Part shown: piece by piece, positions 33,602 through 43,813 of the stretch
How positions within the stretch are numbered: the stretch's first letter is position 1
Layout of the letters: the number at the start of each line of letters is the position of its first letter
Assembly: GCF_010500245.1 (NCBI RefSeq)
Contig: NZ_JAAGOX010000001.1
Span: 1-64,000 of the forward strand
Length of the DNA: 64,000 nucleotides
Reading direction: 5' to 3'
Source: Ruegeria sp. PrR005
Lineage (GTDB): Bacteria; Pseudomonadota; Alphaproteobacteria; Rhodobacterales; Rhodobacteraceae
Notes under the pieces: model-generated
Database searches by the model: none
Told to the model about the DNA's origin: nothing
What the model saw: only the letters and a program-made list of their open reading frames with translations
Program-made: the position numbers and the translations under genes

Positions 33602-34822
33602 TCAGGCGAACAACTCGTGTGCCAGCTCCAGCGCGTCGATCAGCGTATCCACATCTTCGCGGGTGTTATAGAGGCCGAAACTCGCCCGACAGGTCGCAGT
33701 GACGCCCAGATGCTCCATCAGCGGTCCGGCGCAATGGTGGCCTGCGCGCACGGCGACGCCTTTCTTGTCCAGGATGGTCGAGATGTCATGCGCGTGCGCG
33801 GCACCTTCGAGCGTAAAGGAGAAGATCGCTGCCTTGCCCGGCGCATGACCCTGCACGTTCAACCAGTTAAGCCCCGCAAATCGCTGGCTCGCATAATCCC
33901 GCAAACCTGCCTCGTGCGCGGCAATATTCTCCATGCCGAGATCCATCAGATACTCCAGCGCCACGCCGAACCCGATGGTCTGCACGATGCCCGGGGTACC
34001 CGCCTCGAACTTCATCGGCGGATCGTTGTAGATCACCGTGTCCTTGGTAACCTCCTTGATCATGTCGCCGCCACCCAGAAACGGGCGCATCTCCGCCAGA
34101 CGTTCGGCCCGGCAATAGATCGCGCCCGACCCCGAAGGGCCATAAAGCTTGTGCCCGGTGATAGCATAGAAATCACAGCCGATATCCTGCACGTCGACCG
34201 GCATATGAACCGCGCCTTGCGAGCCATCGACCAGTACCGGCACGCCCCTGGCACGGGCCCCGGCACAGATGGATTTTACATCAACAACGGTTCCCAACAC
34301 ATTGGAACACTGGGTCACGGCCACCAGTTTTGTCTTGGGTCCGATAGCGTCCAGAACCGCCTGAGGGTCCAGTGACCCATCCGCCGCGGGATCGACCCAT
34401 TTCAGAACCACGCCCTGACGTTCCCGCAGGAAATGCCAGGGGACGATATTGGCGTGATGCTCCATCGTGGACAGCACGATTTCGTCGCCTGCCTGCATGT
34501 GCGGCATGGCCCAGCCATAGGCGACCATGTTGATCCCCTCGGTAGTGCCCGAGTTCAGCACGATTTCATCCTCGGACCCGGCATTGAGGAACCGCGCGAT
34601 GATACCGCGCACGGCCTCGTATTTCTCGGTCGCGAGATTCGACAGGAAGTGCAGGCCACGATGGACGTTGGAATACTCCATCGCATAGGCCTGGGTGATC
34701 GCGTCGATGACCACCTGCGGCTTCTGGGCCGAAGCGCCATTATCCAGGTAAGTCAGAGGCTTGCCGTTCACCTCTCGCCCAAGAATGGGAAAATCGGAAC
34801 GAATTTTCTGGACATCATACAT
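33602..34822 (-). CDS. sufS: Cysteine desulfurase SufS
   Basis: 406 residues from ATG 34822; upstream in-frame sequence is part of the overlapping membrane-protein gene. PLP lysine is in ITGHKLYGPSGSG (Lys225); the catalytic cysteine is in RAGHHCAGPLM (Cys364). This is the group II desulfurase that supplies persulfide sulfur for the SufBCD scaffold. It is the last gene of the isc-suf operon and overlaps the Yip1-type gene by 8 nt. No sufE or sufU is present nearby, so its sulfur acceptor must be encoded elsewhere. Confidence 0.95.
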   Translation of the reverse strand: MYDVQKIRSDFPILGREVNGKPLTYLDNGASAQKPQVVIDAITQAYAMEYSNVHRGLHFLSNLATEKYEAVRGIIARFLNAGSEDEIVLNSGTTEGINMVAYGWAMPHMQAGDEIVLSTMEHHANIVPWHFLRERQGVVLKWVDPAADGSLDPQAVLDAIGPKTKLVAVTQCSNVLGTVVDVKSICAGARARGVPVLVDGSQGAVHMPVDVQDIGCDFYAITGHKLYGPSGSGAIYCRAERLAEMRPFLGGGDMIKEVTKDTVIYNDPPMKFEAGTPGIVQTIGFGVALEYLMDLGMENIAAHEAGLRDYASQRFAGLNWLNVQGHAPGKAAIFSFTLEGAAHAHDISTILDKKGVAVRAGHHCAGPLMEHLGVTATCRASFGLYNTREDVDTLIDALELAHELFA

Positions 34823-35408
34823 GCGGAGGAGCTCCCGGGATTGGTCCCCCGGCAAGGGACAGCAGAACGAAAAGTGAAAACGCGATGGCCAGGATCGACA
34901 GAACCAGAACACCCGCCGCGTACATCAACGACCCCAGCCGATGGGCCTGATCGATGAAGTGAAGAAAAACGTAAAGCGCCACCAGATTGGCCGCCAGCGC
35001 CAAAAGCGCCGACAGGATCGGGATGGTGAGCGCCAGTACCAGCGTGACCGCCTGTACGACCACCAACAAAAGCTGCATCCAGACGATCAGCGCCATCACA
35101 TCGCCAAACGATCCCTGCCCGCCCAGCCACCGGCCGACGCGATGAACCGCGAGGATCGTCAGCATCAATCCGCCCGCCATTAGCGCGCCATACCCAACCA
35201 CCGACACCGGCATGCCCGGCAAAGGCATGCTCATCGGCCCAAAGGCAAGATTGGACAACCCATGCAGTAATGCGTTCAGAACTACCGCCAGCGCCAGCCC
35301 CAGCCACAGGGTCTCGCGCCCCAGGTTCAACGCCATGACGTCCCGCGCCGCTTGTGCCGGATTGGTGATCGACAACAGGGCCAGGCGGCGGATTTCGCTG
35401 GGGGTCAT
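34815..35408 (-). CDS. Yip1-family membrane protein (second copy in the suf operon)
   Basis: 197 residues from ATG 35408. It has a cytosolic N-terminal segment (SEIRRLALLSITNPAQAARDVMALNLG) and five to six membrane helices, the Yip1 domain layout. It starts at the same base where the previous Yip1-type gene stops, and ends overlapping sufS by 8 nt, so it is translationally coupled within the Fe-S assembly operon. Function in Fe-S assembly is unknown. Confidence 0.75.
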   Translation of the reverse strand: MTPSEIRRLALLSITNPAQAARDVMALNLGRETLWLGLALAVVLNALLHGLSNLAFGPMSMPLPGMPVSVVGYGALMAGGLMLTILAVHRVGRWLGGQGSFGDVMALIVWMQLLLVVVQAVTLVLALTIPILSALLALAANLVALYVFLHFIDQAHRLGSLMYAAGVLVLSILAIAFSLFVLLSLAGGPIPGAPPHV

Positions 35409-35890
35409 TATTCCGGCCTTTCCGCCTGGTAGAGATTGGACAACCAGAACCACAGGAACACGACCATCCACAAGAGGCCAACGATGCTCAACGCCGGTCC
35501 GGGGCCGATAAATCCCGCAACCAGCCCATTGAGCAGAACCAGCGGAGTGGAGGCCAGCAGCGACCAGAACAGCGCCAACCGCGCCGCATAGGCGGTGCCA
35601 CGCCCCCCCAGCACCCGTGCAACCCAATGCGACAACAAGGCAAGGGTATAGAGCACAAGCGGCAGGATGATCACGCTGCCCAGCAGCGCGCCCCCCATCA
35701 GCATGTCCAGTTCCAGCTGCTCCAGATGGGCGCGGCGTGCCAGCGCCGGCATCTGGGCCACAAAGGCGATGACGCAAAACGCCATGACCAAGGCCAGCGC
35801 GCGGTCTTCGCGCTGACCCATGTCCAGCAGCCGGCGCATCACGCGCCGCGGCCCCCGATAGGTGGCGACGATATCGGCGGTGACCGGCAT
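35408..35890 (-). CDS. Yip1-family membrane protein (first copy in the suf operon)
   Basis: 160 residues from ATG 35890, which overlaps the sufD stop (TGATG); a GTG one codon earlier is also possible. It starts with MPVTADIVATYRGPRRVMRRLL and has four membrane helices ending WMVVFLWFWLSNLYQAE. It resembles its downstream neighbour in layout (short basic cytosolic start, then a helix bundle) and both look Yip1-like, suggesting an old duplication or a paired complex. Confidence 0.72.
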   Translation of the reverse strand: MPVTADIVATYRGPRRVMRRLLDMGQREDRALALVMAFCVIAFVAQMPALARRAHLEQLELDMLMGGALLGSVIILPLVLYTLALLSHWVARVLGGRGTAYAARLALFWSLLASTPLVLLNGLVAGFIGPGPALSIVGLLWMVVFLWFWLSNLYQAERPE

Positions 35891-37170
35891 CACGACCGCC
35901 GCGCCAGCCAGCCTTCGAGCCGCGAGACGATGTCTTCAGCCAGCGATTTGTCCTCGACCTCGTCAACCGCCTCGGCCAGGAAGGCCAGCGTCAAGAGATC
36001 GGTCGCCTCTTTCAACGGCACGCCGCGTGAGCGCAGGTAAAACAGCGCGGTCTCGTCGATCGCGCCGCTGGTCGAGCCATGCGAACAGGCCACGTCATCG
36101 GCATAGATCTCCAGCTCGGGCTTGGCCAGGAACTGGCTGTCATCGTCCAAGAGCAGTGACTGGCTGATCTGATAACCATCAGTCTTCTGCGCGCCGGGCT
36201 TCACCAGGATCTTGCCCTGGAACACGCCGGTCGCGCCATTGCGAAGCACCTTCTTGAACACCTGTCGGCTTTCGCAACCCACCGCATCATGGGTGATGAA
36301 CACGGTGTCGTCATGAAGGAAATCGCCGTCGCCGACACAGGCCCCCGCCACATGCGCCACCGCATCGTCGCCGGTCAGTTCAACCACCTGTTCGTTGCGG
36401 GTCAACACCCCGTTCACTGTCAGGGTAAAGGATTTGTAGACCGATCCTTCGCCAAGCCGTGTGAACATATGGGTCACCGCCCGGCGTTCATGGTCGCGCC
36501 CCTGGGCCCGCACGTGATGCAGCGTTCCGCCATCGGCAATGTCGATCTCCATGCATTTGTTGAACCGCGATGCTGCCGGTCCGTTCTCCAGAACGGTGAC
36601 CACAGCCCCGCTCTCCACCCGGATCACGTGATGCAGAATCGCGTCCGAGGTTTCGGATGCATGCTGATAGATCAGGCTGATCGGCTTCGACGGGGTTCCG
36701 GTTACATGGATCGCCACACCATCGGCGGCAAAGGCCGTGTTCAGCGCCGCCAGCGGGCGCGGCACAGGCGTATGACCACGCGCTTCAAGAACGCCGTACA
36801 AGTCCTTGGCCCAATGGATATCTTTGCAGCATATATCCTCGATACGCTCGATCTGGACACCTTCCAGTTCAAGCGGATCCGACGCCTCGGGATCGAACAC
36901 ACCATCGACAAAGACGATCTTCAGCCGGTCGACCGCATCGAACATCATCGGCTCGCCCGCTTCGAACGTGGCGGCGCGCGGTGCGTCCGGTGTGATCAGC
37001 GAATCGGGCCGGGTGTACTTCCAGTATTCGTCGCGCCGGCCGGGCACACCCATCTCTCGTAACCGGGCCAAAGCGGCCTCACGCGCGGCGCGGGTGCAGC
37101 CGGCCTCGGGCAGATGCAGCGACGACAAAAGGGCTTCGGTCGCGGTCTGTTTCTGAGCAGGCAGCGCCAT
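35890..37170 (-). CDS. sufD: Fe-S cluster assembly protein SufD
   Basis: 426 residues with the SufBD right-handed beta-helix. Landmarks are the ALNTAFAADGVAIHV segment, GKILVKPGAQKTDGYQISQSLLL and the C-terminal LEIYADDVACSHGSTSGAIDETALFYLRSRGV. The conserved His in CSHG and the ALFYLRSRG motif are family hallmarks. SufD forms the SufBC2D scaffold with SufB and SufC. The start overlaps the sufC stop by 1 nt. Confidence 0.95.
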   Translation of the reverse strand: MALPAQKQTATEALLSSLHLPEAGCTRAAREAALARLREMGVPGRRDEYWKYTRPDSLITPDAPRAATFEAGEPMMFDAVDRLKIVFVDGVFDPEASDPLELEGVQIERIEDICCKDIHWAKDLYGVLEARGHTPVPRPLAALNTAFAADGVAIHVTGTPSKPISLIYQHASETSDAILHHVIRVESGAVVTVLENGPAASRFNKCMEIDIADGGTLHHVRAQGRDHERRAVTHMFTRLGEGSVYKSFTLTVNGVLTRNEQVVELTGDDAVAHVAGACVGDGDFLHDDTVFITHDAVGCESRQVFKKVLRNGATGVFQGKILVKPGAQKTDGYQISQSLLLDDDSQFLAKPELEIYADDVACSHGSTSGAIDETALFYLRSRGVPLKEATDLLTLAFLAEAVDEVEDKSLAEDIVSRLEGWLARRS

Positions 37171-37925
37171 CAGTTCACCTCGGCCAGAATGTCGGCATAA
37201 CCGTTGTTCTCCACCTCCAGCGCCAGCTCGGGACCGCCGGTCTTGATGATGCGGCCATCGGCCATGATATGCACCACATCCGGTTTGATGTGATCCAGCA
37301 GGCGCTGGTAATGGGTGATCACAAGGAAGCCGCGCCCGGCATCGCGCAGCGCATTCACGCCCTCGGCCACTAGCTTCATCGCATCCACATCAAGGCCCGA
37401 GTCGGTCTCGTCCAGAATGCACATCTTGGGCTCCAGCATGGCCATTTGCAGGATCTCGTTGCGTTTCTTTTCACCGCCCGAGAAGCCCACATTGACCGGA
37501 CGCTTCAGCATATCCGCGTCGATTTTCAGGGTCTTGGCCTTGGCACGCACTTCTTTCAGGAAGTCGGCGGCGCTCAGCTCCTCTTCGCCGCGCGCCTTGC
37601 GTTGCGCATTCAGCGCGGTGCGCAGAAAGGTCATGTTGCCGACGCCGGGAATCTCGACCGGGTACTGGAACGCCAGAAACAGGCCCGCCGCGGCGCGTTC
37701 CTCCGGCTCCATCTCCAACAGGTCCACACCTTCGAGCTGGGCCGACCCTTCGGTCACCTCATAACCGTCGCGACCGGACAGAACATAGGACAGGGTGGAT
37801 TTCCCCGATCCGTTCGGTCCCATGATCGCATGCACCTTGCCCGCCTCGACGGTCAGGTCCACGCCTTTGAGGATTTGCTTGTCCTCTTCTTCAAGTTTGA
37901 CGTGCAGGTTTTTGATTTCAAGCAT
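37170..37925 (-). CDS. sufC: Fe-S cluster assembly ATPase SufC
   Basis: 251 residues. Walker A GPNGSGKST (about residues 36-44), Q-loop FLAFQYPVEIPGV, signature FSGGEKKRNE and Walker B MCILDETDSGLD are the exact SufC versions. It is a soluble ABC-type ATPase driving SufBC2D conformational change. It begins 12 nt after the polysaccharide pyruvyl transferase gene ends, which separates it from sufB by more than 2.5 kb. Confidence 0.96.
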   Translation of the reverse strand: MLEIKNLHVKLEEEDKQILKGVDLTVEAGKVHAIMGPNGSGKSTLSYVLSGRDGYEVTEGSAQLEGVDLLEMEPEERAAAGLFLAFQYPVEIPGVGNMTFLRTALNAQRKARGEEELSAADFLKEVRAKAKTLKIDADMLKRPVNVGFSGGEKKRNEILQMAMLEPKMCILDETDSGLDVDAMKLVAEGVNALRDAGRGFLVITHYQRLLDHIKPDVVHIMADGRIIKTGGPELALEVENNGYADILAEVN

Positions 37926-37937
37926 GATTTCCTCGTC

Positions 37938-38774
37938 TCAATTCGAATCCACCGAAATGGCGGAGGCAGGGGTTTGGGCGCGCATATGCACCGGGAAAGC
38001 GGTCAACAGATCGGCGCGGGCGCGGGCAACACCTTCGGCCCAGGCCAGCCTGTCGTCATCCTTGAGGCCGCGCAGATGCGCGGGCACCTCGGCCAGCGTC
38101 AGCGGTATGTCCAGCGGACGGCCCACCGAGGCGGCATAATCGTAATACTTCAGATGCTGCTGCCCGCCGGGCATCAGCCAGCTCGACGGCACGCCGCAGG
38201 CATCGGCCACGATCAGCCCATGCAGGCTGGCCGAGATCACATGCCGGCACGCGGCGATGCGGCGGCAGACCTCCAGCGCGTCGCCCGCCACGTCGATCAG
38301 TTCCAGTGCCGGTTCCTTCTCCAGCAGCGCGGCCAGCGTCGGGTCGCCCAGCATCGAATGATGCGGTACCAGCGCGATCCGGTCGGCCCGCGCGGGCAGA
38401 TCGCCCAGCAGATCCGCCACCAGCAGGCCGGGATCGCCAAAGGCCCTCATCCTCAGCCCAAGCAGATCGGCACTCAGTGGCCCCCGCACCAGCGCCACAT
38501 CGACGTTTTCCAGAAACCCGGTCGACCCCACCGGATGCAGCAGCCCCGCGCCCCAGATCACCGGGCGGCGCCCGTCGGGCGCCGGTTCGCCATAGTTCCG
38601 GCGCATCACCTGGATCAGCGAGCCGATGGCCAGCATCTCGCAGCCTTTGGGCCCGGCATGGCGCACCTCGCGACCCGAAACATGGCTCACCACCAGCGCA
38701 GACAAGGTGTCGCCGAAGTTCGGCACACCCTTCCACCAGTAGAGCCGCAATGGTTCGGATCGCATGGCGCACAT
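37938..38774 (-). CDS. Polysaccharide pyruvyl transferase family protein inside the suf operon
   Basis: 278 residues (or 275 from an internal ATG). VPNFGDTLSALVVSHVSG at the start and ISASLHGLIVADACGVPSSWL near residue 200 are the PssK/CsaB-type signatures; the WGAGLLHPVG block is also present. Members add ketal-linked pyruvate to surface polysaccharides. There is no signal or membrane segment. It lies 1 nt beyond the FkbM methyltransferase gene. Finding it between sufB and sufC is unexpected; its acceptor is unknown. Confidence 0.8.
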   Translation of the reverse strand: MCAMRSEPLRLYWWKGVPNFGDTLSALVVSHVSGREVRHAGPKGCEMLAIGSLIQVMRRNYGEPAPDGRRPVIWGAGLLHPVGSTGFLENVDVALVRGPLSADLLGLRMRAFGDPGLLVADLLGDLPARADRIALVPHHSMLGDPTLAALLEKEPALELIDVAGDALEVCRRIAACRHVISASLHGLIVADACGVPSSWLMPGGQQHLKYYDYAASVGRPLDIPLTLAEVPAHLRGLKDDDRLAWAEGVARARADLLTAFPVHMRAQTPASAISVDSN

Positions 38775-38775
38775 C

Positions 38776-39726
38776 TCAGCGGTCCTTCAGCATCCAGGCG
38801 GGAAGCGTATCGACAAACCGGGCGGGAACATCCGCATCGGCCAGGCCGCGCCGGACCAGCTCGTCCAGACAGAACACGGTCAGGTCGAAACTGCCGAACA
38901 CACAGGAAGAGGCAACCGCCAGCTGCCGAACCTGCTCGTCACTCCACTCGGCGATCGTTTCGGGATCGCGGATGTAAATGGCGTCGCCATCCATCATCTG
39001 GCTGCGGACGGTCTTGTAAGGCAGCCGCGCATTCTGAGAATTGATAATCTGCCGGGACTTGGTGAACTGGAACGTGTGAAAACGGAAGCCCTGGTCGTGC
39101 AGTTCCACATCCAGCGGTCCGAACAGCGGCTCGTCTTCGTAGATCCGATAGAACCGCACTTCGGGCACGATGCACACGGCCTCGGACAGCTTGGTCCGCC
39201 CGGTGCGGATCACATCCAGTTCACCGCCCTGAATGTCGATCTTGAGCATGTCCGGACGCGGCAGCACATCGTCGCCCAGATCATCCAGCGCGATCAATTC
39301 CATATCGATCGGGTCACGCCGCGACTCTGTCCATTGCGGCTTGCCAAGAAAGGTCACCGATTCACGCCGAACCGGAAACAACGACCCCAACCCGCTCAAC
39401 CGATGGGGATAGAACCGTCCGGGCCCTGTCGGCCCCACCGCGCGTTGCAGGTAATGCGTTCCGGGTCGCGGCTCGGCCATCAGCGCGTCAAACGACGCCT
39501 GGTCCGGCTCGAACCCCCAAACCTCGCACCCGCCCACCTGCAAGAGGCGGTCATAATCCGGCACATTGATCGGGTTGGCGCCGACATCGGTGATCCGCAT
39601 CGGCCGCTCCGGCGAAAGCACGTCGCGCAGAAAGGCATAGCGCTGTGCCAGCAATCGTGCCGCGCGCGGCTGATCGTCAAGCTGATCTGCCTCGGGGCCG
39701 TCCGGTGTCATTGCGTCGTCTTCCAT
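38776..39726 (-). CDS. FkbM-family methyltransferase inside the suf operon
   Basis: 316 residues. SAM-binding ITDVGANPINVPDYDRL (about residues 45-61), acidic residue in VWGFEPDQASFDAL, then MLKIDIQGGELDVIRTG and VCIVPEVRFYRIYEDEPLF, all typical of FkbM-type enzymes that O-methylate sugars or polyketides. The ATG is 2 nt past the ybjQ-like stop. Together with the pyruvyl transferase it forms a likely glycan-modification pair. Confidence 0.82.
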   Translation of the reverse strand: MEDDAMTPDGPEADQLDDQPRAARLLAQRYAFLRDVLSPERPMRITDVGANPINVPDYDRLLQVGGCEVWGFEPDQASFDALMAEPRPGTHYLQRAVGPTGPGRFYPHRLSGLGSLFPVRRESVTFLGKPQWTESRRDPIDMELIALDDLGDDVLPRPDMLKIDIQGGELDVIRTGRTKLSEAVCIVPEVRFYRIYEDEPLFGPLDVELHDQGFRFHTFQFTKSRQIINSQNARLPYKTVRSQMMDGDAIYIRDPETIAEWSDEQVRQLAVASSCVFGSFDLTVFCLDELVRRGLADADVPARFVDTLPAWMLKDR

Positions 39727-39728
39727 GT

Positions 39729-40043
39729 TCAGCCCAACACAACAGCGGTGCCAGAGGCCGACACCATCAGCATCGAATCCGCCACGACCTCGTAATCAAG
39801 GTCCACACCAACGACGGCATCCGCACCCAGCGCCGTAGCGCGTTGCTCAAGCTCGGCCAGGGCTGTCTCGCGCGCATCCTGCAACTTGCTTTCATAAGCG
39901 CCCGAGCGACCGCCAACGATATCAGTGACCGAAGCAAAGAAATCGCGCACCACATTGGCGCCCATGATCGCTTCTCCGACCACGATGCCCTTGTAATCGA
40001 CGATACGGCGCCCTTCGATGCCGGGCGTGGTTGTGATGATCAT
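39729..40043 (-). CDS. YbjQ/UPF0145-family protein
   Basis: 104 residues from ATG 40043 (the in-frame upstream extension overlaps the preceding gene). It starts with [24 protein letters not shown] and contains [24 protein letters not shown] and a [15 protein letters not shown] strand, the complete YbjQ signature. These small pentameric proteins were once called heavy-metal-binding; function is unknown. It sits in the isc-suf operon after two small membrane protein genes. Confidence 0.88.
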   Translation of the reverse strand: MIITTTPGIEGRRIVDYKGIVVGEAIMGANVVRDFFASVTDIVGGRSGAYESKLQDARETALAELEQRATALGADAVVGVDLDYEVVADSMLMVSASGTAVVLG

Positions 40044-40075
40044 GCGTTTTTGTCCTTCGCTACCCCAAGGCATCG

Positions 40076-40264
40076 TCATCTCCGCCCCGCCAGCGCCCGC
40101 AAGAGCCGCGCCAGACCCCATCCCATAACCGCGCCCAGGGCCACGGCTGTCACCGGGTTGACGAAATCCTCGCGGTTCAGGTTGACAAAGATCATTCCAG
40201 CCAAACCGCCCGCAACCGGCAGCGCATAGGCCAGAAAGGTCAGGATATCGTCACCCTTGGGCAT
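40076..40264 (-). CDS. Small two-helix membrane protein in the suf operon (62 aa)
   Basis: 62 residues from ATG 40264, with GAGGCCGGGAA upstream as ribosome-binding site. Two membrane segments ([18 protein letters not shown] and [18 protein letters not shown]) are separated by a short loop; the C-terminus is basic (RALAGRR). Good spacing to the neighbours (56 and 32 nt) supports a real gene. No known family. Confidence 0.65.
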   Translation of the reverse strand: MPKGDDILTFLAYALPVAGGLAGMIFVNLNREDFVNPVTAVALGAVMGWGLARLLRALAGRR

Positions 40265-40320
40265 TTCCCGGCCTCACATTCCGTCAGAATTCGACAGAGG
40301 CTGCGAGAGAAGCAACATGC

Positions 40321-40493
40321 TCATTCGCCCTGCCCCCGGAACACGATCATGGCGACGCGTATCGCGCCATAGGCCATGGCAAACACCAGCGCGCTGAACA
40401 GCGTTCCAATCGGCGTTTCTGCACCGCGCCACACAAGCGACACCGCCACATAGACGGCAGTGGCCAGCAGAACGTCGAACGCGACCCGCTGCA

Positions 40494-40494
<1 letters not shown>
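40321..40494 (-). CDS. Small membrane protein translationally coupled to sufB (57 aa)
   Basis: 57 residues: MQRVAFDVLLATAVYVAVSL, then a short loop, then GTLFSALVFAMAYGAIRVAMIVF and a charged end. Two membrane helices are predicted. Its ATG overlaps the sufB stop (TGATG), so it is translated with sufB. Below common annotation length cut-offs and easily missed. Function is unknown; a membrane anchor or sensor for the Suf machinery would be one guess. Confidence 0.65.
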
Positions 40495-42014
<1,520 letters not shown>

Positions 42015-42054
42015 AAGAGCCCTCCTTCGCGCAAAGCGCGCTGTTAGTTCTGTG

Positions 42055-43095
42055 TCACGCGGCGCGCGCGCGGTGTTTCTTTTCTTTGTCCAGCCACGCC
42101 TCGGCAAAGCGCAGCACATCCGTTTCGGTCGTCTCGGGCCCCAGCGACACGCGGATCGCGCTCATCGCCGTGGCCTCGTCATATCCCATCGCTTGCAGCA
42201 CCGCGCTGGCGCGGACCTTGCCGCTGGAGCAGGCGCTGCCGGCGCTGATGGCGAATCCGGCCAGGTCCATCTGCATCACCTGGGTCTCGCCCTTCCAGCC
42301 GGGCGTCGCCAGACACAGGGTGTTCGGCAGGCGGGGCCGACCTTTCCCGACAAAAATAGTAGATTTTGCACCGGCCTCAAGAGCATTTTCTAGAATATTT
42401 CTAAGTTTCTCGACCCGCTCCCAGACCCCATCTGCCAGATCGCGCGCGGCGGCCTCGGCAGCGGCGCCAAATCCGGCGATACCGATGACATTCTCGGTGC
42501 CCGAGCGGCGCCCCATCTCCTGTCCGCCACCCTTGATCTGCGCCGCCAGATCGGTGCCGCGCCGCATCACCAGCGCTCCGATCCCCTTGGGGCCGCCCAG
42601 CTTGTGCGCCGAGACGAGCGCCATCTGGGCCCCGAGCCAGTTAAAGGCGACCGGCAATTTGCCAAAACCCTGCGTCGCATCGGTCACCGCCAGTCCCTGC
42701 GGCAAGTCCTGAAGGATACCCGTCTCGGAATTGGCGAGTTGCAGGGTCGATCGCGCGGGATCTGCCACCGTCACCATACCATCGGCGGATACGGGCAAAT
42801 CCTCTTTGATCCAGGCTCTTACAGCATCATGTTCAAGCGCGCACCCGTGCAATCCCCGGTCCTTGAGCGCCAGCGCGGCAGCCTCGGTCGCGCTGGAGGT
42901 AAAGACGACATCCGCCCCCTCGGCGCCAAAGGCCGCGGCGACCTGCGCACGTGCCTTTTCCACCACCGCCTTGGCCGCGCGCCCTTCGGCATGGACCGAG
43001 GACGGGTTGCCGCAGACATCCATCGCCGCAATCATCGCCGCCCGCGCCTCGTCGCGCAGCGGTGTGGTGGCATTATGGTCGAGGTAAACACGCAT
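42055..43095 (-). CDS. iscS: Class V aminotransferase, IscS/NifS-like cysteine desulfurase
   Basis: 346 residues from ATG 43095 (a GTG one codon earlier is possible). PLP lysine is in [12 protein letters not shown] (Lys165); the sulfur-carrying cysteine is in [10 protein letters not shown] (Cys289). The protein is shorter than E. coli IscS (404) and is the NifS-like form typical of Rhodobacteraceae isc-suf operons. With sufS at the other end, the operon encodes two desulfurases. It follows iscR by 77 nt; no iscU, iscA, hscA/B or fdx is present. Confidence 0.9.
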   Translation of the reverse strand: MRVYLDHNATTPLRDEARAAMIAAMDVCGNPSSVHAEGRAAKAVVEKARAQVAAAFGAEGADVVFTSSATEAAALALKDRGLHGCALEHDAVRAWIKEDLPVSADGMVTVADPARSTLQLANSETGILQDLPQGLAVTDATQGFGKLPVAFNWLGAQMALVSAHKLGGPKGIGALVMRRGTDLAAQIKGGGQEMGRRSGTENVIGIAGFGAAAEAAARDLADGVWERVEKLRNILENALEAGAKSTIFVGKGRPRLPNTLCLATPGWKGETQVMQMDLAGFAISAGSACSSGKVRASAVLQAMGYDEATAMSAIRVSLGPETTETDVLRFAEAWLDKEKKHRARAA

Positions 43096-43172
43096 CACAG
43101 AGTCATCATTTCATGGCGGGTACGGCCAGATAGACGGGCCGGAGGAGATTGGCAATCGGACCCGTTCCGGGT

Positions 43173-43631
43173 CTAGTCATCGACAACCGAAAACAGGGTT
43201 GGCACCGCCGGACATGGTGCCAGATCATTGCGCACCACATCCGACAGGCGGGTCTGGTGCAGAAAGACATAGACATGCGCGCTCAGCCCTTCCCAAAGGC
43301 GGTTGGTCAGGGATTGCGCACGGCTGCCAGACATCGCGCCCGAGGCACCGGCCCCCTTGTGCATCGCGTTCACCGATTCATCGACGGCGGCCAGCACATC
43401 GACCACCCGGATCTCCGACGCTGGCCGGGCGAGCCGATAGCCGCCGCCGGGGCCGCGCACGCTTTCCACCAGATTGGCGCGGCGCAGCTTGACGAAAAGC
43501 TGTTCGAGGTAAGGCAGCGAGATATCCTGCCGCGCCGAGATTTCGCCGAGCGTCACCAGCGTATCGGCTGATTGCAGCGCAATGTCGGTCAGCGCCACCA
43601 TTGCGTAACGCCCTTTTGTCGACAGTTTCAA
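43173..43631 (-). CDS. iscR: Rrf2-family regulator IscR (single-cysteine type)
   Basis: 152 residues from a TTG start at 43631 with GGAGGG seven bases upstream. N-terminal winged helix: MKLSTKGRYAMVALTDIAL, recognition region ISLPYLEQLFVKLRRANLVESVRGPGGGYRLAR. E. coli IscR uses three cysteines near residues 92-104; here that stretch (AMHKGAGASGAMSGSRAQ) has none. The only cysteine is Cys140 in DLAPCPAV. This matches the unusual IscR reported for Rhodobacter sphaeroides, which binds its cluster with a single Cys. It heads the isc-suf operon and probably represses it. Confidence 0.9.
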   Translation of the reverse strand: MKLSTKGRYAMVALTDIALQSADTLVTLGEISARQDISLPYLEQLFVKLRRANLVESVRGPGGGYRLARPASEIRVVDVLAAVDESVNAMHKGAGASGAMSGSRAQSLTNRLWEGLSAHVYVFLHQTRLSDVVRNDLAPCPAVPTLFSVVDD

Positions 43632-43685
43632 CTCTGACCCTCCGCTGGGCGCTCAGACGCGCGAAATCATTGACCTTATCGCCCT

Positions 43686-43727
43686 CAGTGCGTATCTCCC
43701 ACTGACAGCGCTGCCGTAGGCCGGCAG
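43686..43727. promoter_or_regulatory. Inverted repeats in the iscR promoter region
   Basis: Two inverted repeats lie between the Irr-type box and the iscR start: CAGTG-N8-CACTG (43686-43703) and CTGCCG-N5-CGGCAG (43711-43727). Either may be an IscR or other operator; no assignment is possible by eye. Confidence 0.3.
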
Positions 43728-43732
43728 TTTGA

Positions 43733-43747
43733 TTAGAACCGTTCTAA
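43733..43747. promoter_or_regulatory. Irr-type iron control element (ICE box)
   Basis: TTAGAACCGTTCTAA is a perfect 15-bp palindrome matching the Irr box core (TTAGAA-N3-TTCTAA). It is centred ~110 nt upstream of iscR and ~75 nt upstream of the divergent hydrolase gene. It implies iron/haem-dependent control of the isc-suf operon by Irr in addition to IscR. Confidence 0.8.
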
Positions 43748-43813
43748 GATGCCTTAGGGATTCCGTCAAGTTTGCCCGGGTATCGCAGGAAATGACACAG
43801 GACAAAAGCACAC

